DNA from: Candidatus Bathyarchaeota archaeon
GTDB lineage: Archaea; Thermoproteota; Bathyarchaeia; RBG-16-48-13; JAGTRE01
Direction: 5' to 3'
DNA: 62,196 nucleotides
Assembly (NCBI GenBank): GCA_018396415.1
Contig: JAGTRE010000008.1
Coordinates: 4,663 to 66,858, forward strand
The position numbers were made by a program, and so were the translations under genes. The notes beneath the pieces are model-generated. The model searched no databases and was not told the origin of the DNA. It was given only the letters and a program-made list of their open reading frames with translations. Below are positions 35,758 through 45,228 of this stretch, piece after piece (position 1 is the first letter of the stretch; the number at the start of each line of letters is the position of its first letter).

Positions 35758-37023
35758 ATGGTTGAAATTTGGCTCCCATACGGTAAGACTGAGGTTCCAG
35801 TTCGAGTACCGGACGAAAACTTGTTAGGAGTTATTGAGCCAAAAGAAAAACCAGGCCTACCTGACCCAAAGTCCGAAATACAACGAGTATTAGCCAACCC
35901 AATCGACTCGAAACCATTAAGCGAAATAGCTAAGCCTGGCAATAAGGTCGCAATAGTTGTAGACGATGCAACAAGACCAGCGCCCAGTTACATTATGATT
36001 CCGCCCATTCACGACGAACTAAGAAAAATTGGTGTCAAAGATGAAGACATCACAATAATCTTCGCATGTGGAAATCATCGACCTGTAAAACCTGAAGAAA
36101 TACCTGGATTAATTGGAGATGAAGCAGCGAGATGTGTAAAGACCGTAAACCATGATTGCAAAGCTCCCGACCTTATTGACGTGGGAACCACTAGCTTTGG
36201 AACACCTGTCTATCTCAACCCCAATTTTGTAAAAGCAGATGTTAGAATCCTCACAGGTGATGTCGAACTACACTACTATGCTGGTTATGGGGGTGGCCGA
36301 AAAAGTGTCCTCCCGGGTATTGCCAGCTTAATCTCAATCCAGAAAAATCACGCCTTACTACTCCACCCAAACGCTAGGACAGGCGTCCTTAATGGAAATC
36401 CTGTACACCAGGACATGATGGAGGCAGCTAAGTTGGCTAAGGTAGATTTCGCCCTTAATATCGTAATGAATGCAAAGAAAGAAATTGTTGGAGCATTCGC
36501 CGGGGATGCCGAGAAAGTATTCTTTGAAGGAGTAAAACTAGTTGATGAGATGTATAAAGTCAAAGTCGACGAACCAGCTGACATAGTCATAACCGCAGCG
36601 GACGGTTCACCTCATGACATCAATCTATATCAAGCCCATAAAGCACTTGATAGCGTGTTAGATATCGTTAAACAGGAAGGGGTTATCATTCTGGTTGCAG
36701 AGTGCCCGGAAGGCTATGGCAATCAAGTTTTCTATGATTGGATGATTAAATTTAAAACTAGACAGGAAATGGAAAGAGAAATCAAAAGACACTTTGAGTT
36801 AGGTGGCCATAAAGCCTATTATTTGATGAAAACCCTAGAAAAGGCTAAGGTAATTCTGGTTTCTACGATGCCAGACTACTACGCATCGGGTGTTTTTCGA
36901 CTAAAAACTGCGAAGACAGTTAACAGTGCATTACAAGTAGCATTCAATATAGTCGGAAAAAAGGGCAAAGTCTGGGTTGTCCCGCATGGATCTACCACAC
37001 TTCCAATCCTAGCTGAGAGGTGA
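35758..37023 (+). CDS. larA: LarA-family nickel-pincer racemase/epimerase
   Basis: About 421 residues with LarA family features: 'VAIVVDDATRPAPSYIMIP', 'ACGNHRPVKPEEI', 'GDVELHYYAGYGGGRKSVLPG' (with the Lys that bears the nickel-pincer nucleotide in LarA) and 'ITAADGSPHDINLYQAHKAL'. LarA uses a nickel-pincer cofactor to racemise lactate or epimerise other hydroxy acids. No larB, larC or larE cofactor genes are adjacent. The natural substrate cannot be inferred. The ATG at 35758 is preferred to a TTG at 35752. Confidence 0.88.
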   Translation: MVEIWLPYGKTEVPVRVPDENLLGVIEPKEKPGLPDPKSEIQRVLANPIDSKPLSEIAKPGNKVAIVVDDATRPAPSYIMIPPIHDELRKIGVKDEDITIIFACGNHRPVKPEEIPGLIGDEAARCVKTVNHDCKAPDLIDVGTTSFGTPVYLNPNFVKADVRILTGDVELHYYAGYGGGRKSVLPGIASLISIQKNHALLLHPNARTGVLNGNPVHQDMMEAAKLAKVDFALNIVMNAKKEIVGAFAGDAEKVFFEGVKLVDEMYKVKVDEPADIVITAADGSPHDINLYQAHKALDSVLDIVKQEGVIILVAECPEGYGNQVFYDWMIKFKTRQEMEREIKRHFELGGHKAYYLMKTLEKAKVILVSTMPDYYASGVFRLKTAKTVNSALQVAFNIVGKKGKVWVVPHGSTTLPILAER

Positions 37024-38118
37024 CCAAACCACTGCGCATAGGATTATAATGCCTATAACCAGCAATGTACAAACTCGACGGCTTTTAGTAATTTGTGAGA
37101 CATCATCTAGCGGACCAGGATGATATGTCCGCCAAGAGAGGAATAATAGAAATATCCCAAGCCACCACCATCCAGCTAGAATAAGACACGCTATCCCAAC
37201 CATCGAAGCTATACGATGCCCTCTGGGACCAAGGGTCGCCCTCGCAATGTGTCCACCGTCAAGTTGCCATACAGGCATCAAGTTGAGAAATGTCACCAGT
37301 GCACCGATCCAAGCAGCCCAACCAACTGGATGTAAATATGGTATAAATCCTTCTGGAATTGGTCGAATAAAATTCCAAAGTAAGTTATAGACTAGTGGAG
37401 CTGGAATAACTTGAATGTTGGGATAAATTTTTAACCATAATGCCAGCTGACTTTCTGGAACGAAGAAAGACATTTGGATGCCAATTACCATGACGGTGAG
37501 GGTGACTATGAACCCTACGACAGGCCCACTAATACCCAAGTCAAAAAGCTGGTCTCGGTTAATAGGCGGTCCCTTCTGAAAAATCACCGCTCCAAATGTT
37601 CCATAAGGCGGGAAACCCGGAATAAAATATGGCATAGAAGCTTCAATTCCATCTAATTCACAGGCTATTTTGTGACCTAGTTCATGCAAACCAACGATTG
37701 CAAGAAGAGAAGCCGTGAATAGGAACGCTTGCATTATTACATCTGCATCTGGCATCAGATATTTTAAGAAAATAATATCAGTGCTTTGTAAGTAGCCAGC
37801 ATAGAAGACTGTTCCAAAAGTGCCAAGAAAAAGAAGTAAATTAACCCATATTTTTGAAGGTTTTGTAGGCGATTTAGGGAAAACTCGTATAACTAACCGT
37901 TCAGCCTCCTTTCGAAGAAGGGGAACATAGCCCACTGGCTTCAATTTATCAACGAGTCTCTTAAAGGGCTCCTTGGTTGGACAGGGTAAAATGATGAAAG
38001 TCGGAACACCGAAATCCACATATGATTCTTGCACTATGAATTCGGACTCGACCACATTTTTAATGCTTGCGAAGACATCTGGAGCAACATAGGGTCCTAG
38101 AGGCGGCGCCTGTGGCAT
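37009..38118 (-). CDS. Site-2 protease-like membrane metalloprotease (M50)
   Basis: The protein is about 369 residues with several transmembrane helices. The zinc motif HELGH lies in 'GLHELGHKIACEL', and the third ligand motif is 'WQLDGGHIARA'. These identify an intramembrane S2P/M50 protease. Such proteases release membrane-bound regulators or remove signal remnants. The ATG at 38118 is chosen because the family N-terminus starts near 'APPLGPYVAPDVF'. The upstream extension to 38217 looks non-coding. Its last codons overlap larA on the other strand by 15 bases. Confidence 0.88.
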   Translation of the reverse strand: MPQAPPLGPYVAPDVFASIKNVVESEFIVQESYVDFGVPTFIILPCPTKEPFKRLVDKLKPVGYVPLLRKEAERLVIRVFPKSPTKPSKIWVNLLLFLGTFGTVFYAGYLQSTDIIFLKYLMPDADVIMQAFLFTASLLAIVGLHELGHKIACELDGIEASMPYFIPGFPPYGTFGAVIFQKGPPINRDQLFDLGISGPVVGFIVTLTVMVIGIQMSFFVPESQLALWLKIYPNIQVIPAPLVYNLLWNFIRPIPEGFIPYLHPVGWAAWIGALVTFLNLMPVWQLDGGHIARATLGPRGHRIASMVGIACLILAGWWWLGIFLLFLSWRTYHPGPLDDVSQITKSRRVCTLLVIGIIILCAVVWSPLS

Positions 38119-38218
38119 CGACAAACTTAATGTGATCCCCTTTTTACCACAGAAGACGTAGACCAAATACTTAAAAATATTATTTCCCAATCCGTAACAT
38201 TGGAGTCTAAAAATCACC

Positions 38219-38728
38219 TTGACGCAAGTAAAGAGCTTTCAGTTAAGGCTGTTCAAGGCTGAGGATCTCGATCATGTAATAAAAATTAATTTAACGTGTC
38301 TTCCGGAGAATTATAGCCCATTTTTCTATCTCGACCTTCATGAACATTACCCAAGAACTTTCCTTGTAGCCGAAGCTGACGGGCAAATTGTTGGATACGT
38401 TATGTGCCGCATTGAGTTAGGTTTCTCAGAGTTTAGGCGTATCGAATTTGCTAAAAAGGGACATGTGGTTTCAATCGCAGTTATGCCAGATTATAGAAGG
38501 CAGGGAATCGCAAAAACGCTCATGATCGAAGCAATGAAGGGGATGGAAACGTATAACGCGACGGAATGCTTTCTCGAAGTCCGGGTTACAAATCAACCTG
38601 CTATAAACCTCTACAAGAAACTTGGATTCCAAATCATCCGAATCATTAAAGCCTACTATCATGACGGCGAAGATGCCTATGAAATGTGCCGAAAATTGCC
38701 CTACAAAGAATCGGAAAATTGCGATTAA
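38219..38728 (+). CDS. RimI-like N-terminal acetyltransferase (GNAT)
   Basis: The 169-residue GNAT protein has motif A 'VVSIAVMPDYRRQGIAKTLM' (acetyl-CoA pyrophosphate loop) and the C-terminal 'VRVTNQPAINLYKKLGFQ' typical of RimI/Ard1. In archaea such enzymes acetylate protein N-termini, including Alba. A TTG start is used. It is divergent from the S2P gene, with about 100 bases between the two likely starts. Confidence 0.88.
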   Translation: MTQVKSFQLRLFKAEDLDHVIKINLTCLPENYSPFFYLDLHEHYPRTFLVAEADGQIVGYVMCRIELGFSEFRRIEFAKKGHVVSIAVMPDYRRQGIAKTLMIEAMKGMETYNATECFLEVRVTNQPAINLYKKLGFQIIRIIKAYYHDGEDAYEMCRKLPYKESENCD

Positions 38729-38922
38729 AACTTTCCACAAACAATCTAAAAATAAATCTCTAATAAAAGAACTGATGAAGGTTAGTATGTTTCTATAATT
38801 AATATGTTGAAAATAATCTTAAATGAGCAGGTTAGCCTACTTTAAGAAAGAAAAATGGTAAAACAACAAAAGGTGAGATCGCCTATAGGAAGAAAATACC
38901 TTCATTCGCAGCGTGAACAACT

Positions 38923-39081
38923 ATGAAATGCCCTACATGTGGAACAGAAATGAAATGGTATGAAAAAGCGCAAGCATGGTATTGTGAAAAATGTGGACAT
39001 GCTTCCTCAGTTGTTATCATGCCTCTCCATCGCTTGATGAGCTTGATCACGGAGGAAAAAGCGGAGGAAGCTGAAAGCTAG
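38923..39081 (+). CDS. Small zinc-ribbon protein
   Basis: This 52-residue frame has two CxxC knuckles, 'MKCPTCGTEMKW' and 'YCEKCGHA', separated by 14 residues, and an acidic C-terminal helix. The arrangement is that of small archaeal zinc-ribbon proteins of unknown role, possibly in transcription or translation. No strong Shine-Dalgarno is seen. It lies alone between a GNAT gene and the intein-containing radical SAM gene. Confidence 0.65.
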   Translation: MKCPTCGTEMKWYEKAQAWYCEKCGHASSVVIMPLHRLMSLITEEKAEEAES

Positions 39082-39214
39082 GCGAGTAACCTTTCTAACC
39101 AAATAAAATCGATTTCCCTAAAGTTTTTAAGAAATGTTCTCGTTCGTGTAAAAAGTTAAAAATCTATTTTAACGCGACAACTACCCTAAAATTGCTGTTA
39201 ATACAATATTTCAA

Positions 39215-41026
39215 TTGGTTATAAACTTGGGTCGCTGCCGCATCTGCGGATTAACCTCACGCTTGATCTCAGATGGATTAGGATTATGTCTGCAATGTAT
39301 TAGGGAAAAGCCAGATGAAGCACTTCAAGAGTCGCTTAAAGCCCACGCCGAAAGTCGAAGCCGATTTGGTCTTCCCCTGTTTCCTCCCAAAGATCCTGAA
39401 GGAATTGCATGCGGCATATGCATGAATAAATGCCAAATCGGACCTGGAAAACGGGGCTTCTGTGGACTCGTAACTAACATAGATGGCCGCCTCATCCGAT
39501 TCGGTGGAACACCTGAAAAGGGAATCTTAGAGTGGTATTATGATCCCTTACCCACTAACTGCGTTGCATGGTGGTTCTGCGCGGGATGCACAGGGCTTGG
39601 CTATCCTAAATATGCGTATAGACAAGGAGCCGAAGTTGGATACTCAAACCTTGCTGTATTCTACGGTGCCTGCCTACCAGAATATGAGAAACTGTTTGCA
39701 ATAATCTACGACAAACCAACAATTATTAGCATAGGTAAACTTGTTACAGGCATATTAAAAGAAGACAATGCAGATGATGTGTCTTTTACCCCTTTTATTT
39801 TGTCAAGGCCACGTACATCTATTAAAGTTGCGGGATTAGATAACAATTGCAAGATAAAATACGCGCCGGTAAGCAGGGTTTCAAGAAGATGGTTTGATGG
39901 GCGACTCATAAAGATCACCTTGGGAATTGGATGCACATTACATGTAACTCCAGATCATCCTATGCTAGTTTTGCAGCAGAATAAATTCGCCGTAATAAAT
40001 GCTGACCAGCTTAATATTGGAGATTATGTACCAATTGCAAAGAGGCTACCCAACCCCACTCAAGATGCGGATGAATTAGACCTAGCTAAATTGAAGACGA
40101 AGGACTCTGATCGCAAAGTTATAGTAGGTTTGCCAAATATAGACAGCCAGAAGATATGCTTTCAAAGATTAAAAGTAAGACCATCCCATCCGACCAATTT
40201 TCTTTCTTATCTAATAGAAAGCGATGTCCATCCTATTAAAGTCAAGCGCGTAGATTCTATCCCCTACAAAGGATATGTCTTCGACCTAGAAGTAAATGAT
40301 CCAAATGCCCCTCTAGCTACATTTATGCTGGCATCCGGTGTATTCATCCATAATTGCAGTTTTGATTGTCTTTTTTGTCAGAATTGGCATTATAGGGCGC
40401 TTTCCTCTCGGTTGCAACCAGTTATAAGTGCGGAAAGCCTAGCTGCAAAATCCCATGCTAGAGTTTCATGTATCTGCTATTTCGGGGGGGATCCATCCCC
40501 TCAGATGCCTCATGCCCTCAGAACAAGTGAAATTGCTTTAGAAAAAGCGAAAGAGGAAGGCAGATTACTGAGAATTTGCTGGGAATCGAATGGATATATG
40601 AATGAGGCTTTTACGGAACGTGCTGCTAGGTTGTCCTTTGAAAGTGGTGGCACTGTTAAATTTGATATAAAAACATTCAATGAAACTTTGAATCAAGTAC
40701 TTTGCGGGGTCTCCAATAAACCTACCTTGGAGAACTTCCGCAGAATTGGTGAAAAATTCTTCCGTGAGCGGCTTGAACCTCCTGTCTTAACCGCCAGCAC
40801 TCTATTAATACCAGGTTACATCGACGCCGAAGAGGTAGGCCAGATCGCAAACTTTCTAGCTCATATCGATTCAAAAATTCCATATACTCTTCTTGCTTTC
40901 TACCCGCAATACATCATGTACGACCTTCCAACAACTAGCCGTCAATTAGCTCACGAATGCTTAGAAGCAGCAAAAAAGGCAGGATTAGAACAAGTTAGGA
41001 TTGGGAACATTCACTTACTCTCTTAA
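39215..41026 (+). CDS. Radical SAM protein interrupted by an intein
   Basis: The 603-residue precursor would splice to a radical SAM protein of about 375 residues. The N-terminal part holds many Cys pairs ('CRICG', 'CLQC', 'CGICMNKCQIGPGKRGFCG', 'CAGCTG'), suggesting extra iron-sulfur clusters or zinc. The SAM-cluster motif CSFDCLFC (381-388) follows directly after the intein, so its first Cys is the +1 extein residue. The C-terminal part is a partial TIM barrel like pyruvate-formate-lyase-activating enzymes ('FGGDPSPQMPHAL', 'KFDIKTFNETLNQ'). The target is unknown. A TTG start is used. Unspliced protein would be inactive because the cluster motif is displaced. Confidence 0.85.
   Translation: MVINLGRCRICGLTSRLISDGLGLCLQCIREKPDEALQESLKAHAESRSRFGLPLFPPKDPEGIACGICMNKCQIGPGKRGFCGLVTNIDGRLIRFGGTPEKGILEWYYDPLPTNCVAWWFCAGCTGLGYPKYAYRQGAEVGYSNLAVFYGACLPEYEKLFAIIYDKPTIISIGKLVTGILKEDNADDVSFTPFILSRPRTSIKVAGLDNNCKIKYAPVSRVSRRWFDGRLIKITLGIGCTLHVTPDHPMLVLQQNKFAVINADQLNIGDYVPIAKRLPNPTQDADELDLAKLKTKDSDRKVIVGLPNIDSQKICFQRLKVRPSHPTNFLSYLIESDVHPIKVKRVDSIPYKGYVFDLEVNDPNAPLATFMLASGVFIHNCSFDCLFCQNWHYRALSSRLQPVISAESLAAKSHARVSCICYFGGDPSPQMPHALRTSEIALEKAKEEGRLLRICWESNGYMNEAFTERAARLSFESGGTVKFDIKTFNETLNQVLCGVSNKPTLENFRRIGEKFFRERLEPPVLTASTLLIPGYIDAEEVGQIANFLAHIDSKIPYTLLAFYPQYIMYDLPTTSRQLAHECLEAAKKAGLEQVRIGNIHLLS
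39671..40354 (+). other. Mini-intein (no homing endonuclease) in the radical SAM gene
   Basis: This segment encodes 228 residues, precursor 153-380. Block A is 'CLPEYEKL' with nucleophile Cys153. Block B is 'CTLHVTPDHPML' with the TxxH residues. Block F is 'YKGYVFDLEV'. Block G ends 'ASGVFIHN' with penultimate His and terminal Asn, followed by +1 Cys381. There is only a short low-similarity linker (about 280-335) where a LAGLIDADG endonuclease would sit, so the element can splice but not home. The insertion point is immediately before the CxxxCxxC motif that binds the catalytic [4Fe-4S] cluster, a conserved site as inteins prefer. Confidence 0.88.
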
Positions 41027-41210
41027 CCCATGCATAGACAATAATAAGTAAAACGGTCGGCAAGTAAAAGACGCATATAACAAAGGCTTGATCAAAAAGT
41101 TGAGTAAAAAACTGTTGAATGACAAAGACAATCCCAGCAGTAACCATCATAGTTAAGGTTGCTAATTGCCAGCTTCTGACCTCGTCTGCATCGGATTTAC
41201 ATGTCACCAT
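40995..41210 (-). CDS. Small membrane protein, two transmembrane helices
   Basis: The 71-residue frame has two hydrophobic stretches (about 16-36 and 42-62) and short charged ends. I recognise no family. Its end overlaps the 3' end of the radical SAM gene by 32 bases on the other strand. It starts at an ATG just upstream of a non-coding gap. It could be real or chance. The hydrophobic pattern is not explained by the opposite-strand gene over most of its length, because only the last ten codons overlap it. Confidence 0.4.
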   Translation of the reverse strand: MVTCKSDADEVRSWQLATLTMMVTAGIVFVIQQFFTQLFDQAFVICVFYLPTVLLIIVYAWVKRVSECSQS

Positions 41211-41274
41211 GAATCACCGATTAGCGTAATTTCTAGGGCAGCGAAGATAAAAGCCAACCCAGAGCTATTTTATT

Positions 41275-41628
41275 TTAGACCTTGTTCAATGTAATTTCAA
41301 TCGTGGAGACATTTCGGGCGTTTTCTGCTTCACCGACAGTTTCTGTACCGATTTTAATTTCTTTAACCTTGACCGTTTCCTCCATAAAGCGCCGCCGGAT
41401 TATCTCAACAACATCCACAGCCTTAGAAATCGCTAAACCACGGGCTTTCACTATAACTTCATTGGAACCTTGATTAAACTGAATAATTGTGGCTAACGCA
41501 TAGTTCATAGCTGGTTTCTTCCCGACAAAAATGACGTTTTGAGGAGCAGCAGGCTTCGGCTTTACTGGTTGAGGAGCTTCCGGTTTAGCAGCTTTTTCAG
41601 CCTCAGGGATTTTTGCTTCGCTGGACGT
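41275..41628 (-). CDS. alba: Alba chromatin/RNA-binding protein; apparent ACG start
   Basis: The C-terminal 87 residues are a full Alba domain: '[16 protein letters not shown]', '[20 protein letters not shown]', and '[14 protein letters not shown]' leading to 'VSTIEITL'. The GKKP lysines are those acetylated in Sulfolobus Alba. The first canonical start, an ATG at 41508, would cut off this first strand. The frame extends to ACG at 41628 through a Pro/Ala/Lys-rich arm of about 30 residues. AGGAGGTG lies six bases before the ACG, ideal spacing, and an in-frame TAA directly precedes it. I take ACG as the start, giving 117 residues. The extension resembles histone-like tails. Confidence 0.85.
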   Translation of the reverse strand, partial: TSSEAKIPEAEKAAKPEAPQPVKPKPAAPQNVIFVGKKPAMNYALATIIQFNQGSNEVIVKARGLAISKAVDVVEIIRRRFMEETVKVKEIKIGTETVGEAENARNVSTIEITLNKV

Positions 41629-41808
41629 TTACGCCACCTCCTTAGACTACCGTGTGATTAATCGATAACCTTATGGAGATTTTAAAAGTTTTGCAAAATG
41701 TGCCAACAGATTGAGTTTTAAGGTTCTAAGTTACCCATAAACTAATTCGACCAAATTAGTAGGAAAACTACAAAATGAAGGATATCATAAGAAAAAGTAT
41801 TAACAAAC

Positions 41809-42111
41809 TCAATCTTCCTTTTGGGTAAGCCATAGAATCGGTATGTCTTGATACTCACCGTTGGGAAGCATTCGACGTACAGTTATGGGTAGAACGCCTG
41901 CCTCCAATTCTGCGAGGGCTATGTCAATTGGGTTTCCAATACCGCTTGAAGGAGAAATAAGAATTGGGGCACCCATTGCAATCTGTAATGCTCTCGCTCC
42001 GACCACGCGTGCTTTCTCAAATCGAGTTAGTTTGGGAGGACCTATACGAATTTGCCGCGCGGCTTCGTTTCCCTCAACTTCCTCAGAACTCTTCGCTAGG
42101 TCCTTTTTCAC
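41809..42111 (-). CDS. rpoK: DNA-directed RNA polymerase subunit K (Rpo6)
   Basis: This 100-residue frame contains the signature '[22 protein letters not shown]' of archaeal RpoK, eukaryal Rpb6 and bacterial omega, followed by '[18 protein letters not shown]'. The N-terminal 30 residues are charged and variable, and the family usually has 60-110 residues. The GTG at 42111 lies inside the end of the thermosome gene (29-base overlap), suggesting one transcript. It helps RNA polymerase assembly and clamp stability. Confidence 0.9.
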   Translation of the reverse strand: MKKDLAKSSEEVEGNEAARQIRIGPPKLTRFEKARVVGARALQIAMGAPILISPSSGIGNPIDIALAELEAGVLPITVRRMLPNGEYQDIPILWLTQKED

Positions 42112-43729
42112 CTGCTTCTGGCCCCTTCGGCAATTTGGGTTCCTTCAGTTTGGCGGCGGCGATAACATCGTCAATCTTGAGGATCATCGTTGCAGCTTCG
42201 CTAGCTGATTTAACTATTTGTCGCTTAACAGCCAATGGTTCATAGATTTCAATTTCCCTCATGTCCCTAACTTTTCCAGAGAAGACGTCAACGCCAGCCC
42301 ATTTCATGCCTTTTTCATGTTGAGCGCGAATCTCTACGAGAATATCGATTGGATCCAGACCTGAGTTTTCAGCTAGGGTCATTGGAACAACTTCTAAGGC
42401 TTCCGCGAAGTTCAGTACGGCTAGTTGCTCACGTCCGGAGAGGCGCTCAGCCCACATGCGCAGTTTGTGAGCGACCTCCGCTTCTGGAGCACCTCCGCCT
42501 GCGACGATCTTAGGTTCTCTAACGACATCACGGATTACGCAAAGGGCGTCATGCAACGACCGCTCGGCTTCATCAACAATTCTCTCTGTACCGCCGCGAA
42601 CGAGAATCGTTACAGATCGGGGATTCTTGCAACCTTCAATAAAGGTCATCTTATCCTCGGCGACCTTCCGTTCCTCAACTTTTTTGGCGTAACCTAGGTC
42701 TTTAGGAGATAAGTCATCCAAGCTGGTTACAATTCGACCGCCAGTTGCCTTAGCGAGCTTCTCCATATCGGAGGATTTAACACGCCGGACAGCCATGATT
42801 CCCTTTTGCGCCAGGTAGTGTTGAGCTAAGTCGTCGATTCCCTTCTGGCAGATAACTACGTTCGCACCAGTGCTCGCTATTTTCTCAACCATATTTCGGA
42901 GCATTCTGTCCTCTTCATCAATGAAGGCTTTCATCTGCTCCGGATTCTCGATGTTAATCTTCGCGTCAAATTCAGTCTTCTCGATTTCCAATGGGCAATC
43001 AAGAATCGCGATCTTCGCGTCTTCAACAAGTTTAGGCATACCAGGATGAACAACCTCTTTATCCAGGAGGATACCTGTGATGAGCTTTGTTTCCATAATC
43101 GACTCGCCAGCCTTTTTCTCGACTTTAACGTCATCTATGTCGACCCTGTATCCACCATCGGTTTTCTCCGCAACTTGCAGAATGGCGTCCACAGCAAGGT
43201 CGGCAAGATATTCTTTGTTCTCAGCAACAAACTTTCCAGCCATCGAAGTAATTCCAATCTGGGCGAGAATCTTTTTGTCGGTTGGGTTAACTGGAATTGC
43301 GATCTCATCAAGGAACTCTAAAACCTTCTCAGATGCTTTTCGATATCCGTCGATGATAATTGTCGGGTGAACCTCTTTCTCAATTAGGTCCTCAGCCTTC
43401 CGGAGCAATTCACCTGCTAAAATAACAGCTGTTGTAGTTCCATCTCCAACTTCCTTGTCTTGGGTCTTAGCGACCTCAACCATCATTTTCGCAGCTGGAT
43501 GTTGAACCTCCATCTCGTCTAGGATAGTTGCGCCGTCATTAGTGATAGTTACGTCGCCAAAGGTGTCTACGAGCATTTTATCCATGCCTTTTGGGCCAAG
43601 AGAGCTTTTTACCGCTTCGGCAACGATTTTCGCGGCCATGATATTCGCATGCTGAGCTTCTCGACCCCTTGTTCGACCAGTTCCTTCTTTTAAAATTAAT
43701 ATAGGTTGACCTGTAAGTTCGGTTGCCAT
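42083..43729 (-). CDS. thsA: Thermosome (group II chaperonin) subunit
   Basis: About 548 residues. It is an ATP-driven chaperonin ring subunit. The N-terminus '[20 protein letters not shown]' and '[14 protein letters not shown]', the ATP motif 'GDGTTTAV', and '[12 protein letters not shown]' are all typical. The C-terminus lacks the GGM repeats of some homologs and ends with an acidic/Pro tail. The ATG at 43729 is preferred over an upstream start at 43819 because of GAGGG upstream and family alignment. A TATA box at 43771-43785 gives a short leader. Confidence 0.96.
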   Translation of the reverse strand: MATELTGQPILILKEGTGRTRGREAQHANIMAAKIVAEAVKSSLGPKGMDKMLVDTFGDVTITNDGATILDEMEVQHPAAKMMVEVAKTQDKEVGDGTTTAVILAGELLRKAEDLIEKEVHPTIIIDGYRKASEKVLEFLDEIAIPVNPTDKKILAQIGITSMAGKFVAENKEYLADLAVDAILQVAEKTDGGYRVDIDDVKVEKKAGESIMETKLITGILLDKEVVHPGMPKLVEDAKIAILDCPLEIEKTEFDAKINIENPEQMKAFIDEEDRMLRNMVEKIASTGANVVICQKGIDDLAQHYLAQKGIMAVRRVKSSDMEKLAKATGGRIVTSLDDLSPKDLGYAKKVEERKVAEDKMTFIEGCKNPRSVTILVRGGTERIVDEAERSLHDALCVIRDVVREPKIVAGGGAPEAEVAHKLRMWAERLSGREQLAVLNFAEALEVVPMTLAENSGLDPIDILVEIRAQHEKGMKWAGVDVFSGKVRDMREIEIYEPLAVKRQIVKSASEAATMILKIDDVIAAAKLKEPKLPKGPEAGEKGPSEEF

Positions 43730-43770
43730 AGGAATCCCTCTAAATAGGCTGAAAGCAGAGAATATCAGCA

Positions 43771-43785
43771 TTAAAATATAAACCT
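43771..43785 (-). promoter_or_regulatory. TATA box of the thermosome gene
   Basis: On the minus strand this reads GGTTTATATTTTAAT, about 45-55 bases before the ATG at 43729. It predicts transcription start near 43750 and a leader of about 20 bases containing the Shine-Dalgarno GAGGG. Confidence 0.6.
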
Positions 43786-43818
43786 TACGCGTTTGTACAG
43801 AGCATATGTTAAAATTCA

Positions 43819-45090
43819 CTATACTTTAACCACTGTAATTCCAGATCTTTTGGCTACTTGAGCTAAAGTAGCTGACCAATCCCCGTATGCCAAGACATGA
43901 TGATTGCCGGTATCCTCAAGTAACCGAGAGACATCCCCCATAGGCTTAATCTTCGCTTGGGTCCTGCAAATGGTAAGATGCCCCATTTGCGAGTCGATAA
44001 CCTCCCCTACAATAATCGTCATTTTAAGCGGTTTAATTTGTAAATTTACCAGCGTAGCAAGACGTCTCATAAGTGGAACGTCGAGAGATACACTCAATCC
44101 TGATTCAAAATGAGTTCTAACTCTCGTGATTCGTCCCGGCTCAGATAAACTCATTGCCGCGGTGCAATGAGCGCATGCAATAGTACCGAGAGTTTTGTCG
44201 ATTTGAACAAGATTAGAAACCCAAGAGGGATGTCCCGTAAGAACACGAAACATGAGCGTAACTACCGCTGCTCTAAGGTCTGCCTCACAAACCCCGTTAA
44301 AACCGTCGTCATTTAGGCAGGCAAAGGAAAGGCAAGGTGTACAACCTGTTCTCTTTAGAAATTTAAAACAATCTAAAGTAACGGCATCTAACTTCTCATC
44401 AACAACGATCTTCTTCAAGGCGAGGTAAAGTTTTGCAGATTTGACGAGATCTTTTTGACTTGGCTCCACAACTTCTGCCTTAACCAGCCGTTCCTTGACA
44501 ACAAAATCGGCCATACGATCAGCTATGCGAGACCATTCTTGTTTGAGCTTATCAAAGGGCAAACAAACAATTTCAACACCAAAATTCATCTTTAATATTT
44601 CAGCATCAGTAGAAGCTTTGCTGAAATCCTCTTCGTCGCCAATCACCCCGATTCTCAATCCCTTCAAATTTCTTAACAGCCTGTTCGCCTGAGCTTCCGC
44701 AACGATCTCTAATGGAGCAGCGTTCAAAGAATTATAAACAATAGTGCCTTTCCATCCCCCTAGGGCAATAAGCCGCTCCCGCGCACTCAACGCAGAAGGC
44801 AAACTATTATTCTCGTGATAAGCCCAAAGAATCGCCGACTTATTATTCATTAACGTCTTAATCAGCTCCGATGTTCCTCCACTTGCAACGAAGAAAACCA
44901 TCGCATCATATTCTTCAGCTATTACAGGAAATTCTTCGATTTTTGTCACTGGTTTATCAGGTCCAAACACCTTTAATCCAGCTTCCTGAAGGAGTTCTCG
45001 TGCACGCTTTGAAGGTTCGATTGCCCGTTCAACATGGATTGGCGAAGCGACGGGAGCAACTAGAACAGTTGGTTGTTCCAACAGTGTCAA
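43819..45090 (-). CDS. L-fucose/L-arabinose isomerase-fold protein
   Basis: The 423-residue protein resembles the FucI/AraA-like family. An N-terminal sugar-isomerase-like region has '[17 protein letters not shown]' and '[13 protein letters not shown]'. The C-terminal half has '[20 protein letters not shown]', '[15 protein letters not shown]' and '[14 protein letters not shown]'. Archaeal members of this group are poorly characterised and could isomerise ketoses or act on other sugars. The TTG at 45090 abuts its GAGG, and a TTG at 45081 has better spacing. It lies 89 bases upstream of the thermosome ATG on the same strand. Confidence 0.65.
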   Translation of the reverse strand: MTLLEQPTVLVAPVASPIHVERAIEPSKRARELLQEAGLKVFGPDKPVTKIEEFPVIAEEYDAMVFFVASGGTSELIKTLMNNKSAILWAYHENNSLPSALSARERLIALGGWKGTIVYNSLNAAPLEIVAEAQANRLLRNLKGLRIGVIGDEEDFSKASTDAEILKMNFGVEIVCLPFDKLKQEWSRIADRMADFVVKERLVKAEVVEPSQKDLVKSAKLYLALKKIVVDEKLDAVTLDCFKFLKRTGCTPCLSFACLNDDGFNGVCEADLRAAVVTLMFRVLTGHPSWVSNLVQIDKTLGTIACAHCTAAMSLSEPGRITRVRTHFESGLSVSLDVPLMRRLATLVNLQIKPLKMTIIVGEVIDSQMGHLTICRTQAKIKPMGDVSRLLEDTGNHHVLAYGDWSATLAQVAKRSGITVVKV

Positions 45091-45228
45091 CCTCAGTCCT
45101 ATCTAGCGAGCCAGGAAATATAGCTTAAGCCTCATCTACCGCTTACTTTCAGAGGCTTCGGCGAAGCTCATGCTCTTATAACTTTATGTAAAAACAATTA
45201 GTAGATATGAATCTGGAGAGTTAACATT

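Noticed and set aside
43730-43819. Thermosome start at 43819
   Set aside because: The extra 30 residues are not found in the family, the promoter TATA box lies inside them, and GAGGG precedes the ATG at 43729.
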